DNA from: Welwitschia mirabilis
Lineage: Eukaryota; Gnetophyta; Gnetopsida; Welwitschiales
Length of the DNA stretch: 25,189 nt
Assembly: GCA_051453625.1 (NCBI GenBank)
Contig: JBOZIK010000001.1
Location: 160,820,367 to 160,845,555, forward strand
Direction of reading: 5' to 3'
Positions 1 through 8,390 of this stretch are shown here, in pieces; within the stretch, counting starts at the first letter, position 1, and each line of letters begins with the position of its first letter. The notes below the pieces were generated by a model. The model did not search any database, had not been told where the DNA came from, and worked only from the letters and a program-made list of their open reading frames with translations. Made by a program: the position numbers and the translations under genes.

Positions 1-130
1 ATAAATACAAATAATGAGTAAGATAATTTGATTATGCCATTTTTAATTAAAGAAAAAATGAGTAATGAAATTTATTCCATATAAGTCATAATGAATATTA
101 AACTTATAACTATTGGTAATCAGTGGCTGG

Positions 131-592
131 CTAGCTTAGATATAATATATATATATATATATATATAAAAGTTGGCCGAGATTTATCAAATTTTTTCACC
201 TTTTGGAAGAGGTTACAAGCATTAACTTGAATATATTTGCCTAAACATTAGTATTCATAATAAACTAATTTAACTATATTTTTAACGAAATTCAATGTTA
301 ACTTTTGACTTTTGGTCAACTTTGAATATTAATTTTTAATTAAATTTAATGTTGACTATTAACTTTTGGTCAATGTTGACCATTGACCAAAAGTCAATGC
401 TTATTCTCGGCTAAATTTTTCTTACTATCAGCCAAATTTTGTTGAAAATATAGTTGAATTAGTTTATTATTAATACCAATGTTTAGACAAATATATTCAG
501 GTTAATGCTTGTAGCCTTATTCAAAAGGTGAAAAAATTTGATAAATCTCAGTCAACTTTTAGATATATATATGTATTATATATCTAAGCTAG
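131..592. mobile_element. Foldback / MITE-like element with ~160-bp inverted arms
   Basis: The left arm (131-290) reappears as its reverse complement in the right arm (431-592). Shared blocks in order are CTAGCTTAGATA, an AT-microsatellite, GATTTATCAAATTTTTTCACC, TACAAGCATTAA, ATATATTTG, CTAAACATT and AATAAACTAATT. The centre (362-394) is itself an inverted repeat, ACTTTTGGTCAAT / ATTGACCAAAAGT around a 7-base loop. There is no coding capacity. The architecture fits a non-autonomous DNA transposon (Mutator- or foldback-type MITE). I cannot define a target-site duplication, so the outer ends and superfamily are uncertain. The arms differ at scattered positions, so the insertion is not recent. 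Confidence 0.8.
362..394. repeat. Central hairpin of the foldback element
   Basis: A perfect 13-bp inverted repeat (ACTTTTGGTCAAT and ATTGACCAAAAGT) surrounds GTTGACC. Related TTTTGGTCAA and GTTGAC words recur at 300-360, so the core seems to be built from a repeated GGTCAA motif. Confidence 0.75.
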
Positions 593-785
593 TTTTAGTA
601 CTATAAAACAATAATAATAAAAAAATTTATTTGGAAAGCATTTAAGTTAGGAGTCTTATCATATAAAAAAATCATCATATCACCTTAAATATTCTTAATG
701 AGGGAGTTAGTATTTAATTAAAATATGATCAAATTATTTATAAAGGGTTAAAGGACCTTGCTGACAGCATTAAAATAACAGTTAC
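593..785. other. AT-rich spacer, no feature seen
   Basis: AT-rich sequence between the foldback element and the tRNA-like piece. I see no open frame, repeat or motif that I can support. Confidence 0.5.
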
Positions 786-868
786 CAGTTCAGTGCTTAG
801 CAGGATTCGAACTGAGAATCATTCCTATAGTAAGGATTACTCCCATCTATTACACCATAAAATGTCTA
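786..868 (-). repeat. tRNA-derived (SINE-like) fragment
   Basis: On the minus strand there is a Pol III A-box-like block TGGTGTAATAGATGG (843-857), then a B-box-like block AGTTCGAATCC (803-813) followed by TGCTAAG. The spacing is that of an internal Pol III promoter. Acceptor and anticodon stems do not close, so this is not a functional tRNA gene. It is probably the head of a SINE or a tRNA fossil, and I cannot set its 3' end. Confidence 0.5.
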
Positions 869-1954
869 CTGAGATATTTATCATTTATTGTTCTCATTAT
901 ATTTTCTCTTGGTTAACATGGTCATGCTCCCTATTGAAGACATAATGAATTAAGGTGCATAAGAGTGTTAGCAGAATCCAAACGGTGCATGACGTGAAGA
1001 AAGAAAGTGGCATTGTGTAGAACAAGCATTCATTTCATTTTTTTCCATAGTTTACCCCTTCTCTCAAGTGCTGTCTGTACAGCATAACCTATAATGCTAG
1101 CCTTGAATCAGAGACGTAGTTATCCAAGAACGTGAGATAAGAAGAATTTCGATGAAAAGCATTTCTTAAACTAGGCAAAATAGCTAATGACTTTATTGAT
1201 TCTGAAATGCATCTGTAGGCTAGAAAATGCCATAAATTATTGAGAATTTTATGCAAGTGCAGATTACTAAAAAATTTTATGCCTTTCCTCCTCCTCCCAG
1301 TGCAGCCATTTCTTCTGATTGCATTCTTCTCAAGCATATTTTTATCTCCCATGTATCTCCTACTCCTTCTGCTCTGGTGCTACTACTGGACACTTGACAG
1401 TGGTTGCAGTCTACCTCAACATTTCTGTGAGATGGATCTTTTCTTAAGCACATAGATTTATCTCTGAAATTTTGCATATTATTTGTTAATGAATGTCAAC
1501 GCGTCTATACTCTTCTGTCTCTCTGTCAGTGATTAATCTATTCTTCCTTCCTTTTTAGCTCATTTCTTTTACTTGATTATGATTCAATCCTTCTCTGATT
1601 CAAACAGTCATGCTCATTTCTCACCAGTGTGCCTCAAGGGTCTGTGTGTGTTAAAATTTCGAATAAAAATAAGTTTTGACATAAAGTTAGAGACTTTGAC
1701 TCACTCCATATCTTCAAATTCAATTTAACATGAGAATAGTAGAGGATGGACCAGTGATGGTATTATGCCATGGAAGTCAAAGAAATTGCAAGATTTAGTT
1801 CTATAGTAGACTGAAATAAATGGTGAGTTTTAAGAGCTAATCCTTCCTGATATGAATACATTACTACTGCTACGAGGAATCTTAAACTCATTCACATGAT
1901 GATTTTTGTCTTGTTCCTATGTCTTAGTTAGTAACATTTCCCTCATAGATAAGT
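869..1954. other. Non-coding stretch with only short, unconvincing frames
   Basis: This 1.1-kb interval is slightly less AT-rich around 1250-1450. Short frames of 66 to 87 codons exist on both strands in 1089-1477, but they overlap one another and show no domain. The minus-strand frame at 1277-1477 ends in a GGGGKA peptide and could be a decayed exon, but there are no convincing splice sites. No RNA gene or repeat was recognised. Confidence 0.4.
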
Positions 1955-2040
1955 GTATCATGCTCTAATGGTTAGGATGTAGAAATTGCCTTGAAGAGAT
2001 CTCATGTTCAACCCTTAGTGGAGGTGGTCTTTTATTTGAA
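1955..2040 (+). repeat. tRNA-derived (SINE-like) fragment
   Basis: An A-box-like block TGCTCTAATGGTTAGGATG (1961-1979) resembles the D-arm region of plant tRNAs. About 44 bases later comes a B-box-like TGTTCAACCC (2005-2014). The A-to-B distance suits a SINE head. A weaker second B-box-like AGGTTCAACTT occurs at about 2192-2202, so a second fragment may follow. No A-rich tail or target-site duplication was identified. Confidence 0.5.
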
Positions 2041-2554
2041 ATGAAGTCTTTTTGGGGTAATTGTAATAGAATGACCCTTAGTTGTTAGTGCTCACATCAG
2101 TGCATGATATTTATTGGTTCTACCTTTCTTTCTTTGCAATTGATAGAGTAAGAGTTTATTAGATAGCTTATGAGAATGTTATTAATGAGGATGTAGGTTC
2201 AACTTCAAGCTTAAAATTTACATACATATTATGTGATTTAACCATCCATAGGCTACCTATATATCCTAATGATTAATTTAAGTAATTATAATTTAGTCAA
2301 ATGTATCTAAGCATATACATATACTCATAGGACGCTCTAAACTTGAAGGAAGATTTTATAAAGATTAACCCATTAGATTAATAATTAAATAATCATTATT
2401 AAATTTTGCACTAAAAAAATCCATTTAAGTACTTGTTTAAGCTAGACTCAAATATCTTTAATGTAGAAACTTGAGTATAGAAAAACCTAAACCTTTCTAA
2501 TCTTGGTATATCTTACTTTGTCCATCTAATGATTTGTCCTGCATTATCTAAATT

Positions 2555-2770
2555 TCTGGGGTGTTGCATTTGATACTGAAGCATTAAAGTTTATAGAGAT
2601 TTTTCAATATTAGAATTCTAGGCTATTACATTTTAGTATCAAAGCTACGTAAGATTTATGAATGTGAAAAATAGGATGTTATAATTTGGTGTCAAAGCAT
2701 CAAGTTTAAGAACATTTTCAATTGTGGAACTATTGGGTCGTTTCATTTGGTATCAGAGCCTAGGTTGTAA
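2555..2770 (+). mobile_element. LTR end plus tRNA-iMet primer site, with degenerate upstream copies
   Basis: TGGTATCAGAGCC at 2748-2760 is complementary to the 3' end of plant initiator tRNA-Met, the usual primer-binding site of many copia and gypsy elements. The complementarity continues as AGGTT after one inserted T. It follows a TTTCATT context typical of an LTR 3' end. Three related blocks precede it at 2571 (TGATACTGAAGC), 2634 (TAGTATCAAAGC) and 2687 (TGGTGTCAAAGC), each after a similar T-rich word and 53 to 63 bases apart. No gag or pol follows on this strand before the next element, so only a stump remains. Confidence 0.65.
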
Positions 2771-3010
2771 TTTTGCTAGGTGTATCAATTGTGAATTCAT
2801 TTCAACATTGAGGGAAGGGTGAAAAATTTACTAGGTATAGCTATTGTTAAAATGTGTAATGTAATTTCACTTAGTTAAACTTTAATAATGTTGCGAATTT
2901 CAAAATATACACTTATATTATGCATAGTTTGATTTCCATAAGGTTAATATAGCCCTAAGAAGGGTATTAAATTGACCAACTAAAGTTATAACTTTAATTA
3001 AGATAGTTAA
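2771..3010. other. AT-rich leader or spacer after the primer site
   Basis: This is probably the untranslated leader of the plus-strand LTR element at 2748. No coding sequence was found. The junction with the opposing gypsy element lies near 3010-3025. Confidence 0.35.
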
Positions 3011-3022
3011 AAACTTAGTAGG

Positions 3023-3553
3023 TTAGTTTTTGGGCAAATCAATAAGTGGAAAAATAAAAACCCCATGATGGTATAAGTTAAGAGGACAAATCCTCCANNN
3101 NNNNNNNNNNNNNNNNNNNNNNNNNNNNNNNNNNNNNNNNNNNNNNNNNNNNNNNNNNNNNNNNNNNNNNNNNNNNNNNNNNNNNNNNNNNNNNNNNNNN
3201 NNNNNNNNNNNNNNNNNNNNNNNNNNNNNNNNNNNNNNNNNNNNNNNNNNNNNNNNNNNNNNNNNNNNNNNNNNNNNNNNNNNNNNNNNNNNNNNNNNNN
3301 NNNNNNNNNNNNNNNNNNNNNNNNNNNNNNNNNNNNNNNNNNNNNNNNNNNNNNNNNNNNNNNNNNNNNNNNNNNNNNNNNNNNNNNNNNNNNNNNNNNN
3401 NNNNNNNNNNNNNNNNNNNNNNNNNNNNNNNNNNNNNNNNNNNNNNNNNNNNNNNNNNNNNNNNNNNNNNNNNNNNNNNNNNNNNNNNNAAACTACTATT
3501 AAAGGACTAACCCACTCACTATTGGATATGGCATATATGATTTCAGCATCCAT
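3023..3553 (-). pseudogene. Gypsy reverse transcriptase N-terminal part, broken by a gap
   Basis: At 3490-3553 the minus strand reads MDAEIIYAISNSEWVSP, matching the DAGIIYPISDSxWVSPV block that opens Ty3/gypsy RT. After the gap, 3023-3097 reads WRIC followed by a diverged stretch with FPLID, matching WRVCxDYRKLN...FPLPFID. In the family these two blocks are about 35 residues apart, but 392 N separate them here, so the gap holds extra DNA or is wrongly sized. The YxDD catalytic block and everything after it are missing. A reading frame of 176 codons spans the gap only because N is not a stop. Confidence 0.8.
3098..3489. other. Assembly gap (392 N)
   Basis: The gap is inside the gypsy RT, between the WVSP and WRIC blocks. 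Its length is larger than the family would need at this place. Confidence 0.95.
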
Positions 3554-3830
3554 AATTTTAATGAATTTTATATTTAATGATTGCTTTAAGGGTCAGGTTG
3601 AGTCTTCTTTAGCACTGCCTAACAAGCTTAGCATTATCTTCAAGGTAAATCTTATGTTGAACTATGAAAAGAGGAATGGTAGCTAAGTCTTGTGTCTAAG
3701 CAAAGGCATTTTCTTTTGAAATTAAGAGTGATATCAAGTTTGATTCTTATTAATAAGTGAGAAGGTCACTAATTATAAGGGGTTTCATTTGATTTTTAAA
3801 AAGAAAAATATATTTTAAACCTTAGGATAA
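3554..3830 (-). pseudogene. Frameshifted upstream part of gypsy RT
   Basis: In a different minus-strand frame from the block at 3490-3553, about 3556-3670 reads QHKIYLEDNAKLVRQ, a stop, then RRLN and LKAIIK. This corresponds to the HRIxLEExAKPVRQxQRRLNPxxKEVVKKE stretch just before the RT core of plant gypsy elements. Further upstream (3720-3800), a frame with KNQMKPLIISDLLTY resembles the PVIIS(S/A)xLTxEQE segment. At least one frameshift (near 3555) and several stops separate the pieces, so the gene is dead. Confidence 0.7.
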
Positions 3831-4079
3831 TTTCTTATATTTAAGGATGATATTTTGGTTTGTTATCCCGTCTATCATGGAAACAAAATACATGAGATGA
3901 CATTCTACAAAAAGTTTTTCTATTGAATAAAAATATTGATTTTTTCCATAGTCTATGTATTCTTCATCCTTAGACTCAAGACAATGTGTTTCAGTGGGAT
4001 CATCATACAAAGTTATGTCATGTAGCATGATTAATCTCTCTTCAATTGATTGATGTTGTAAAAATAAAGTTAACTTCAA
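3822..4079 (-). pseudogene. Gypsy protease-RT linker, open for 85 codons
   Basis: A minus-strand frame without stops lies between the protease and RT remnants of the same element. It is rich in acidic residues (HCLESKDEEYIDYG) and ends shortly before the RT blocks. In plant gypsy polyproteins this interval is a poorly conserved linker, so position is the main evidence. I see no motif of its own. The first Met is probably internal to the former polyprotein, not a true start. Confidence 0.5.
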
Positions 4080-4189
4080 TTAATCTTCAAGGTTAAACTT
4101 AGTTCCTATGTCTTTTTTATTAGCATCGAAAACTCTACTGGTAATTTGTCTATTGCCAAAATGGTATCTCATCATCCCGAATCATGTGT

Positions 4190-4560
4190 CAATGATACGA
4201 TAGGCAGTTGTACAAAAGGATCTTCATAAAAGGAGTGGATATTCCCCATCATGTTCTATCTTAATTATGAAAACATCTATGGGATAAAAAGCTTCCTCAA
4301 TTTGGATAACTAGGCCTTTCATAATTCCTAATGATTTCTTGATTAAGGTATCAGCTAATTCTAAGATGATTGGTGTAGGTTCTATTTTCTAACCCAAGTC
4401 TCTTATATATGTGGAGAGGCATGATGTTTACATTTGCTCCTATGTCAATTAAATCTTTTCAAATTCTTTTATTTCCTTCCAAAGTAACACTCACAGTTGC
4501 AGCCCCAGGGTCTTTAAATTTAGGACATTCTTGCATGACTAAGTTGGAAAAAGATTGAGC
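4190..4560 (-). pseudogene. Gypsy aspartic protease remnant
   Basis: Reading from 4560 down: CPKFKDPGAATVSVTLEGN, then a TGA stop at 4459-4461, then LIDIGANVNIMPLHIYKRLG (4381-4452). This corresponds to the plant gypsy pattern CPxKxxDPGSFTI...ALxDLGASxNLMPLSxYxxLG. The catalytic Asp of D-x-G is kept in DIGAN at about 4434-4446. A frame change near 4385 leads into PTPIILELADTLIKK and IQIEEAFYPIDVFI, the usual LADxSIKxPxG...FPVDFVV continuation, and then a diverged equivalent of the xGRPFLAT block. One stop and at least one frameshift make it non-functional. Confidence 0.8.
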
Positions 4561-4817
4561 AAGAAAAACTTTGCTAGGAATGATATGTTTTTTCTTCTTC
4601 TTATTAAATCCTTTTATAACTTAAAATATTTAGGATTTTCTTACAAGAGTTTCCAAAATGGTAAGTTGTTATTAAATTCTTGCATCAAAGCTTTCATCAA
4701 AGGTAGGATTTGTATTTAATCGATCATGCCAAGGAGTGGATAGTATATTTTCTTTATTTTCTTATGAAGTATTTTTAGTGAAGGCTTTAGTAGATGATGT
4801 TGATGGAAGGATTTATG
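4510..4817 (-). repeat. Duplicated gag-protease linker, copy A
   Basis: This copy parallels 4918-5237 at an offset of about 408 bases, with roughly 85% identity by eye. Shared words include GCATGACTAAGTTGGAAAAA, GGTAGGATTTGTATT and GAAGTATTTTTAGTGAAG (plus-strand spelling). On the minus strand the repeat encodes the variable gag-to-protease linker, in several frames here. It ends exactly at the 100-N gap. Confidence 0.85.
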
Positions 4818-4917
4818 NNNNNNNNNNNNNNNNNNNNNNNNNNNNNNNNNNNNNNNNNNNNNNNNNNNNNNNNNNNNNNNNNNNNNNNNNNNNNNNNNNN
4901 NNNNNNNNNNNNNNNNN
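4818..4917. other. Assembly gap of exactly 100 N between two repeat copies
   Basis: A run of exactly 100 N is the conventional symbol for a gap of unknown size. The sequences on both sides are diverged copies of the same gypsy segment. Confidence 0.95.
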
Positions 4918-5237
4918 GTCTTTGAATTTAGGACATTTTTGCATGACTAAGTTGGAAAAAGATTGAGCAAGGAAAAATTTGCTAGAAATGATATGTTTTT
5001 ACTTTCTTCTTACTAAATCCTTCCATATCTTAAATTATTTAGGATTTTCTTGCAAGAGTTTCTAAAAGGGTAATTTGATGTTTACTTCTTTCATCAAAGC
5101 TTTTAGGTGTTTATCAAAGGTAGGATTTGTATTCAATCGATCAAGTAAAGGAGTCAATGGTTTCTTTCCTTTGTTTTCTTGTGAAGTATTTTTAGTGAAG
5201 CCTTTAGTAGGTGATATTGATGTAAGGTTATATGAAT
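4918..5237 (-). repeat. Duplicated gag-protease linker, copy B
   Basis: Counterpart of copy A at 4510-4817. It starts at the first base after the 100-N gap (GTCTTTGAATTTAGGACAT) and stays alignable with small indels until about 5237. The divergence is too high for two alleles of one locus and suits two members of one transposon family or an old duplication. Confidence 0.85.
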
Positions 5238-5373
5238 CTAAAATTTCTACATCATATTCCTCATTTATTTCATTATTTTTAGAAGTTGAAACCTCATGAA
5301 TAAGAGGTGTTGTTTCATTTCCATTTCTTATTACTATTTTCAAATCTCTCCTAACTTCATTCGAGTTGGGCAA
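5062..5373 (-). pseudogene. Gypsy gag C-terminal / linker remnant (103 codons open)
   Basis: An open minus-strand frame of 103 codons. Its end (PLTPLLDRLNTNPTFDKHLK, then ALMKEVNIKLPF) resembles the P(F/Y)PQRLxKxKxDxxFxKFLExxKxLxINIPF block just upstream of the protease in plant gypsy polyproteins. The N-terminal part is polar and acid-rich, as is usual for the linker. After the stop the homology continues as KLLQENPK, another stop, then KDLVRRK and CPKFKD, so the true gene was longer. It belongs to the minus-strand element whose LTR is at 7550-8737. The upstream end is lost in the gap at 5390-6343. Confidence 0.65.
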
Positions 5374-5389
5374 TGGTCGGGATGCAAGA

Positions 5390-6343
5390 NNNNNNNNNNN
5401 NNNNNNNNNNNNNNNNNNNNNNNNNNNNNNNNNNNNNNNNNNNNNNNNNNNNNNNNNNNNNNNNNNNNNNNNNNNNNNNNNNNNNNNNNNNNNNNNNNNN
5501 NNNNNNNNNNNNNNNNNNNNNNNNNNNNNNNNNNNNNNNNNNNNNNNNNNNNNNNNNNNNNNNNNNNNNNNNNNNNNNNNNNNNNNNNNNNNNNNNNNNN
5601 NNNNNNNNNNNNNNNNNNNNNNNNNNNNNNNNNNNNNNNNNNNNNNNNNNNNNNNNNNNNNNNNNNNNNNNNNNNNNNNNNNNNNNNNNNNNNNNNNNNN
5701 NNNNNNNNNNNNNNNNNNNNNNNNNNNNNNNNNNNNNNNNNNNNNNNNNNNNNNNNNNNNNNNNNNNNNNNNNNNNNNNNNNNNNNNNNNNNNNNNNNNN
5801 NNNNNNNNNNNNNNNNNNNNNNNNNNNNNNNNNNNNNNNNNNNNNNNNNNNNNNNNNNNNNNNNNNNNNNNNNNNNNNNNNNNNNNNNNNNNNNNNNNNN
5901 NNNNNNNNNNNNNNNNNNNNNNNNNNNNNNNNNNNNNNNNNNNNNNNNNNNNNNNNNNNNNNNNNNNNNNNNNNNNNNNNNNNNNNNNNNNNNNNNNNNN
6001 NNNNNNNNNNNNNNNNNNNNNNNNNNNNNNNNNNNNNNNNNNNNNNNNNNNNNNNNNNNNNNNNNNNNNNNNNNNNNNNNNNNNNNNNNNNNNNNNNNNN
6101 NNNNNNNNNNNNNNNNNNNNNNNNNNNNNNNNNNNNNNNNNNNNNNNNNNNNNNNNNNNNNNNNNNNNNNNNNNNNNNNNNNNNNNNNNNNNNNNNNNNN
6201 NNNNNNNNNNNNNNNNNNNNNNNNNNNNNNNNNNNNNNNNNNNNNNNNNNNNNNNNNNNNNNNNNNNNNNNNNNNNNNNNNNNNNNNNNNNNNNNNNNNN
6301 NNNNNNNNNNNNNNNNNNNNNNNNNNNNNNNNNNNNNNNNNNN
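5390..6343. other. Assembly gap (954 N) inside gag
   Basis: The gap lies between the gag N-terminal remnant (6344-6480) and the gag C-terminal/linker (5062-5373). The missing bases would hold most of gag. Long frames spanning it exist only because N codons are not stops. Confidence 0.95.
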
Positions 6344-6640
6344 ATGAGTACAAGTTATTCAATGTCAGCAAAATGTTGAAGGGGATCTTCCTCTAGTTCC
6401 CCTGAAAAAGTTGGATAAGCACTTAAATTTCTTAATTCTACATCTTCTCCAAGAGGTAAATCAAAAGGACTTTAAATTTCATGTTTTCTATTGGCAATTA
6501 AATCTCTAAAAGTAATGCTTGTATTTGAGGAAGAAGTTCCTATTATGTTTAGAGTATTAGATAAATCAACTTGCTTTTGTTTTTGCAATGATTTCAATAC
6601 ATTCACTATATTCGAAGAAAAAACAACATGATCTACTTAT
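6344..6640 (-). pseudogene. Gypsy gag N-terminal remnant
   Basis: On the minus strand this segment reads LPLGEDVELRNLSAYP and then PTFSGELEEDPLQHFADIE before a stop and the gap. The pattern 'xFxGxxxEDPxxHLxxFxE' marks the start of the retrotransposon gag domain in plant gypsy elements. Upstream (6480-6640) the same strand is rich in Q, K, S and T codons (LQKQKQVDLSNTLNIIGTSS), with a stop near 6475. Identification rests on this short motif and on its place between the primer site and the protease. Confidence 0.6.
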
Positions 6641-7272
6641 ATACTATAATTTTCTTTTGCAAAATCTGATTCTGAAATAATAAAAGCAGAAAGATCTTCT
6701 TTTTCAAATTGGGAATTTGTGTACCTGGGGTATGCATACTTGGATTTAGCTTAAAGTCGAATAATCCTTCTCTAATGTTTTCTTCGATCAGGTTTCATTC
6801 TCTTTGATATTTTTTCTTTCTACAATAATTTACCATGTCCCTGCATGCTCAAGCAACACATAAAAAACCGAAATCAAAAATAATAGACCATCGTCCATCT
6901 AGTCATGGGGACAACAGGAAGGACGATAATCATAGTAACAGAAATTTAAAAATAAGAAAAATTACTGATAGTAAAGAACTAGACTATCATCTAGATTGTC
7001 ATGAGAACTACATATTTAAACTTGCAGAAAAGGAAAATTACGAAATGTGAAAAAATTTGTTGTCAAGTATGTCGTAGGGATGATAGACCAGATAATAGTA
7101 ACTTTATTATTGAACTACAAATAGAAGAAAAATAGTAAAAGCAAAAATAAATTTCAAAATTTTAGAATTATCATGCCCTATTTTATTGGGATGACAGAGA
7201 GAATTACAGGGTCCCTAAAAAATAAGGAAAAATAAAATTTTGTGGAAGTAAATCTACTTTAAACTAAACTAG

Positions 7273-7340
7273 AAATACAGCATTAATTCAAATAAATAAC
7301 CTAAATAAAAGATTCAAGATACTTATTTAGTTAATGACAA
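7273..7340. repeat. Gap-flanking repeat, left copy
   Basis: These 68 bases match 7441-7508 with about five differences. They end at the first N of the gap. Confidence 0.9.
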
Positions 7341-7440
7341 NNNNNNNNNNNNNNNNNNNNNNNNNNNNNNNNNNNNNNNNNNNNNNNNNNNNNNNNNNNN
7401 NNNNNNNNNNNNNNNNNNNNNNNNNNNNNNNNNNNNNNNN
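7341..7440. other. Assembly gap of exactly 100 N between near-identical ends
   Basis: The 68 bases before the gap and the 68 after it are about 93% identical. This suggests that the two contig ends overlap or were joined across family copies, with little or no real missing DNA. Confidence 0.95.
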
Positions 7441-7508
7441 AAATACAGCATTAATTCAAATAAATAACCTAAATAAAAGATTCAAGGTACTTATTTGATC
7501 AATGATAA
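7441..7508. repeat. Gap-flanking repeat, right copy
   Basis: Begins AAATACAGCATTAATTC at the first base after the gap and repeats 7273-7340. Confidence 0.9.
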
Positions 7509-7529
7509 TTCTCCAGCTCCTTGCGGCCT

Positions 7530-7547
7530 TCCCTGACAATGACGCTA
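7530..7547 (-). promoter_or_regulatory. tRNA-Asp primer-binding site of the gypsy element
   Basis: The minus strand reads TAGCGTCATTGTCAGGGA. The perfect complement of the plant tRNA-Asp 3' end is TGGCGCCGTTGCCGGGGA, so 13 of 18 bases match. All five differences are G-to-A or C-to-T. It lies two bases after the LTR end TTACAACA, where reverse transcription of Athila/Tat-like elements is primed. Confidence 0.8.
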
Positions 7548-8231
7548 AATGTTGTAATGTGAATTTATGCAATTCTGAAGTCCTTTAGGTAAACCTGTTA
7601 ATCAAATAACTTTTAGAAAAACACATACTAGTATAGATGGAAGTTCATGTAAATGTCATAATCCCAATGAAGGCATTAGGATAAAAGTTAGAGAAATTAT
7701 TTCCAAGATATTTTTGGTCTTTTTATCTTATAAAAACTAAAAGTAAATAATAAAGTAAATGTAATGCAAATCAATGGAATTGGAATGAATTCTATTTGGT
7801 TCCTAATCCTTCTATCACAAGAAATATCTTCTATATAATTTAGATAAATTAAGAAGAGTATTCAACTAGTCCCTAACCAACATGAACTATGAGATCTACC
7901 AATACGAACCAAGGTTAGCCTTAATAAAGGTTTTCCTTAGGATCTAGATAAATCATAGAATTGTCACTTTAAACTATGATTAATGTAAACCATAAGAGAC
8001 ATGTACAAAAGTGAAATTAAAATACTAATTGTATTGATTTTAAAAGTAATTAGATTATTTTAATAATCTTCACATCCACTTACAATAAAATAGTAGCACC
8101 TCAATGGAAGACATTCATCCTAACACCAAAGAAACTCTTGTCTATAGCTACTGGATGAACCTCTTATCCTTCAATCTTCCATCACAATAATATCAGGTAT
8201 AAAAGATGAAAATAGAAATAAGGATGAGAAG

Positions 8232-8241
8232 GGTATTTATA
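8232..8241 (-). promoter_or_regulatory. LTR TATA box
   Basis: TATAAATACC on the minus strand, followed by a C/T-rich stretch (CTTCTCATCC) typical of a plant start-site region. It is well placed to transcribe the gypsy element from the LTR. Confidence 0.55.
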
Positions 8242-8360
8242 GTTTTACATTGAGATTCTAGAAACTCAACCCTAAAAGTTGGAAAAGAAACCCTAATAGC
8301 CCAAATAGGTTACTTGACCCCATTATAAAGATAAATTTTTCTGACCATAAAAAAATAGTT

Positions 8361-8390
8361 GTCATCTGGACTATCATAGGGATGATAGAG
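8361..8390. repeat. Hairpin CTATCAT-AGGG-ATGATAG in LTR U3
   Basis: CTATCAT (8371-8377) and ATGATAG (8382-8388) are perfect inverted repeats around AGGG. A variant occurs at 8473-8502 (CTATCAT...ATGGGGACGACAGG), and further variants lie in the leader at 6900-7200. Confidence 0.6.

Larger units (their letters stand above)
6641..7529 (-). other. Gypsy leader region with recurring hairpin motif
   Basis: This is the untranslated leader expected between the primer site (7530-7547) and gag. It holds repeated variants of a motif of the form TCATnGGGAyGAyAG at about 6903-6918, 7071-7089 and 7183-7200, and a related CTATCATCTAGATTGTCAT near 6983. The same motif recurs in the LTR. The plus-strand frame at 6835-7050 (71 codons) runs through these repeats and shows no domain, so I do not call it a gene. 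Confidence 0.45.

Noticed and set aside
144-166. AT dinucleotide run
   Set aside because: A simple microsatellite inside the foldback arm with no independent meaning.
786-868. Functional tRNA gene
   Set aside because: Only the A- and B-box regions are tRNA-like; acceptor and anticodon stems do not close.
1089-1477. Three overlapping frames of 66 to 87 codons
   Set aside because: They overlap each other on both strands and show no motif or splice sites; probably chance in a less AT-rich patch.
5296-6396. Very long frames on both strands (324 to 366 codons)
   Set aside because: Almost all codons are N. They are artefacts of the gap at 5390-6343.
6835-7050. 71-codon plus-strand frame, polar and His/Asp-rich
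   Set aside because: It runs antisense through the repeated hairpin motif of the gypsy leader and has no family resemblance.
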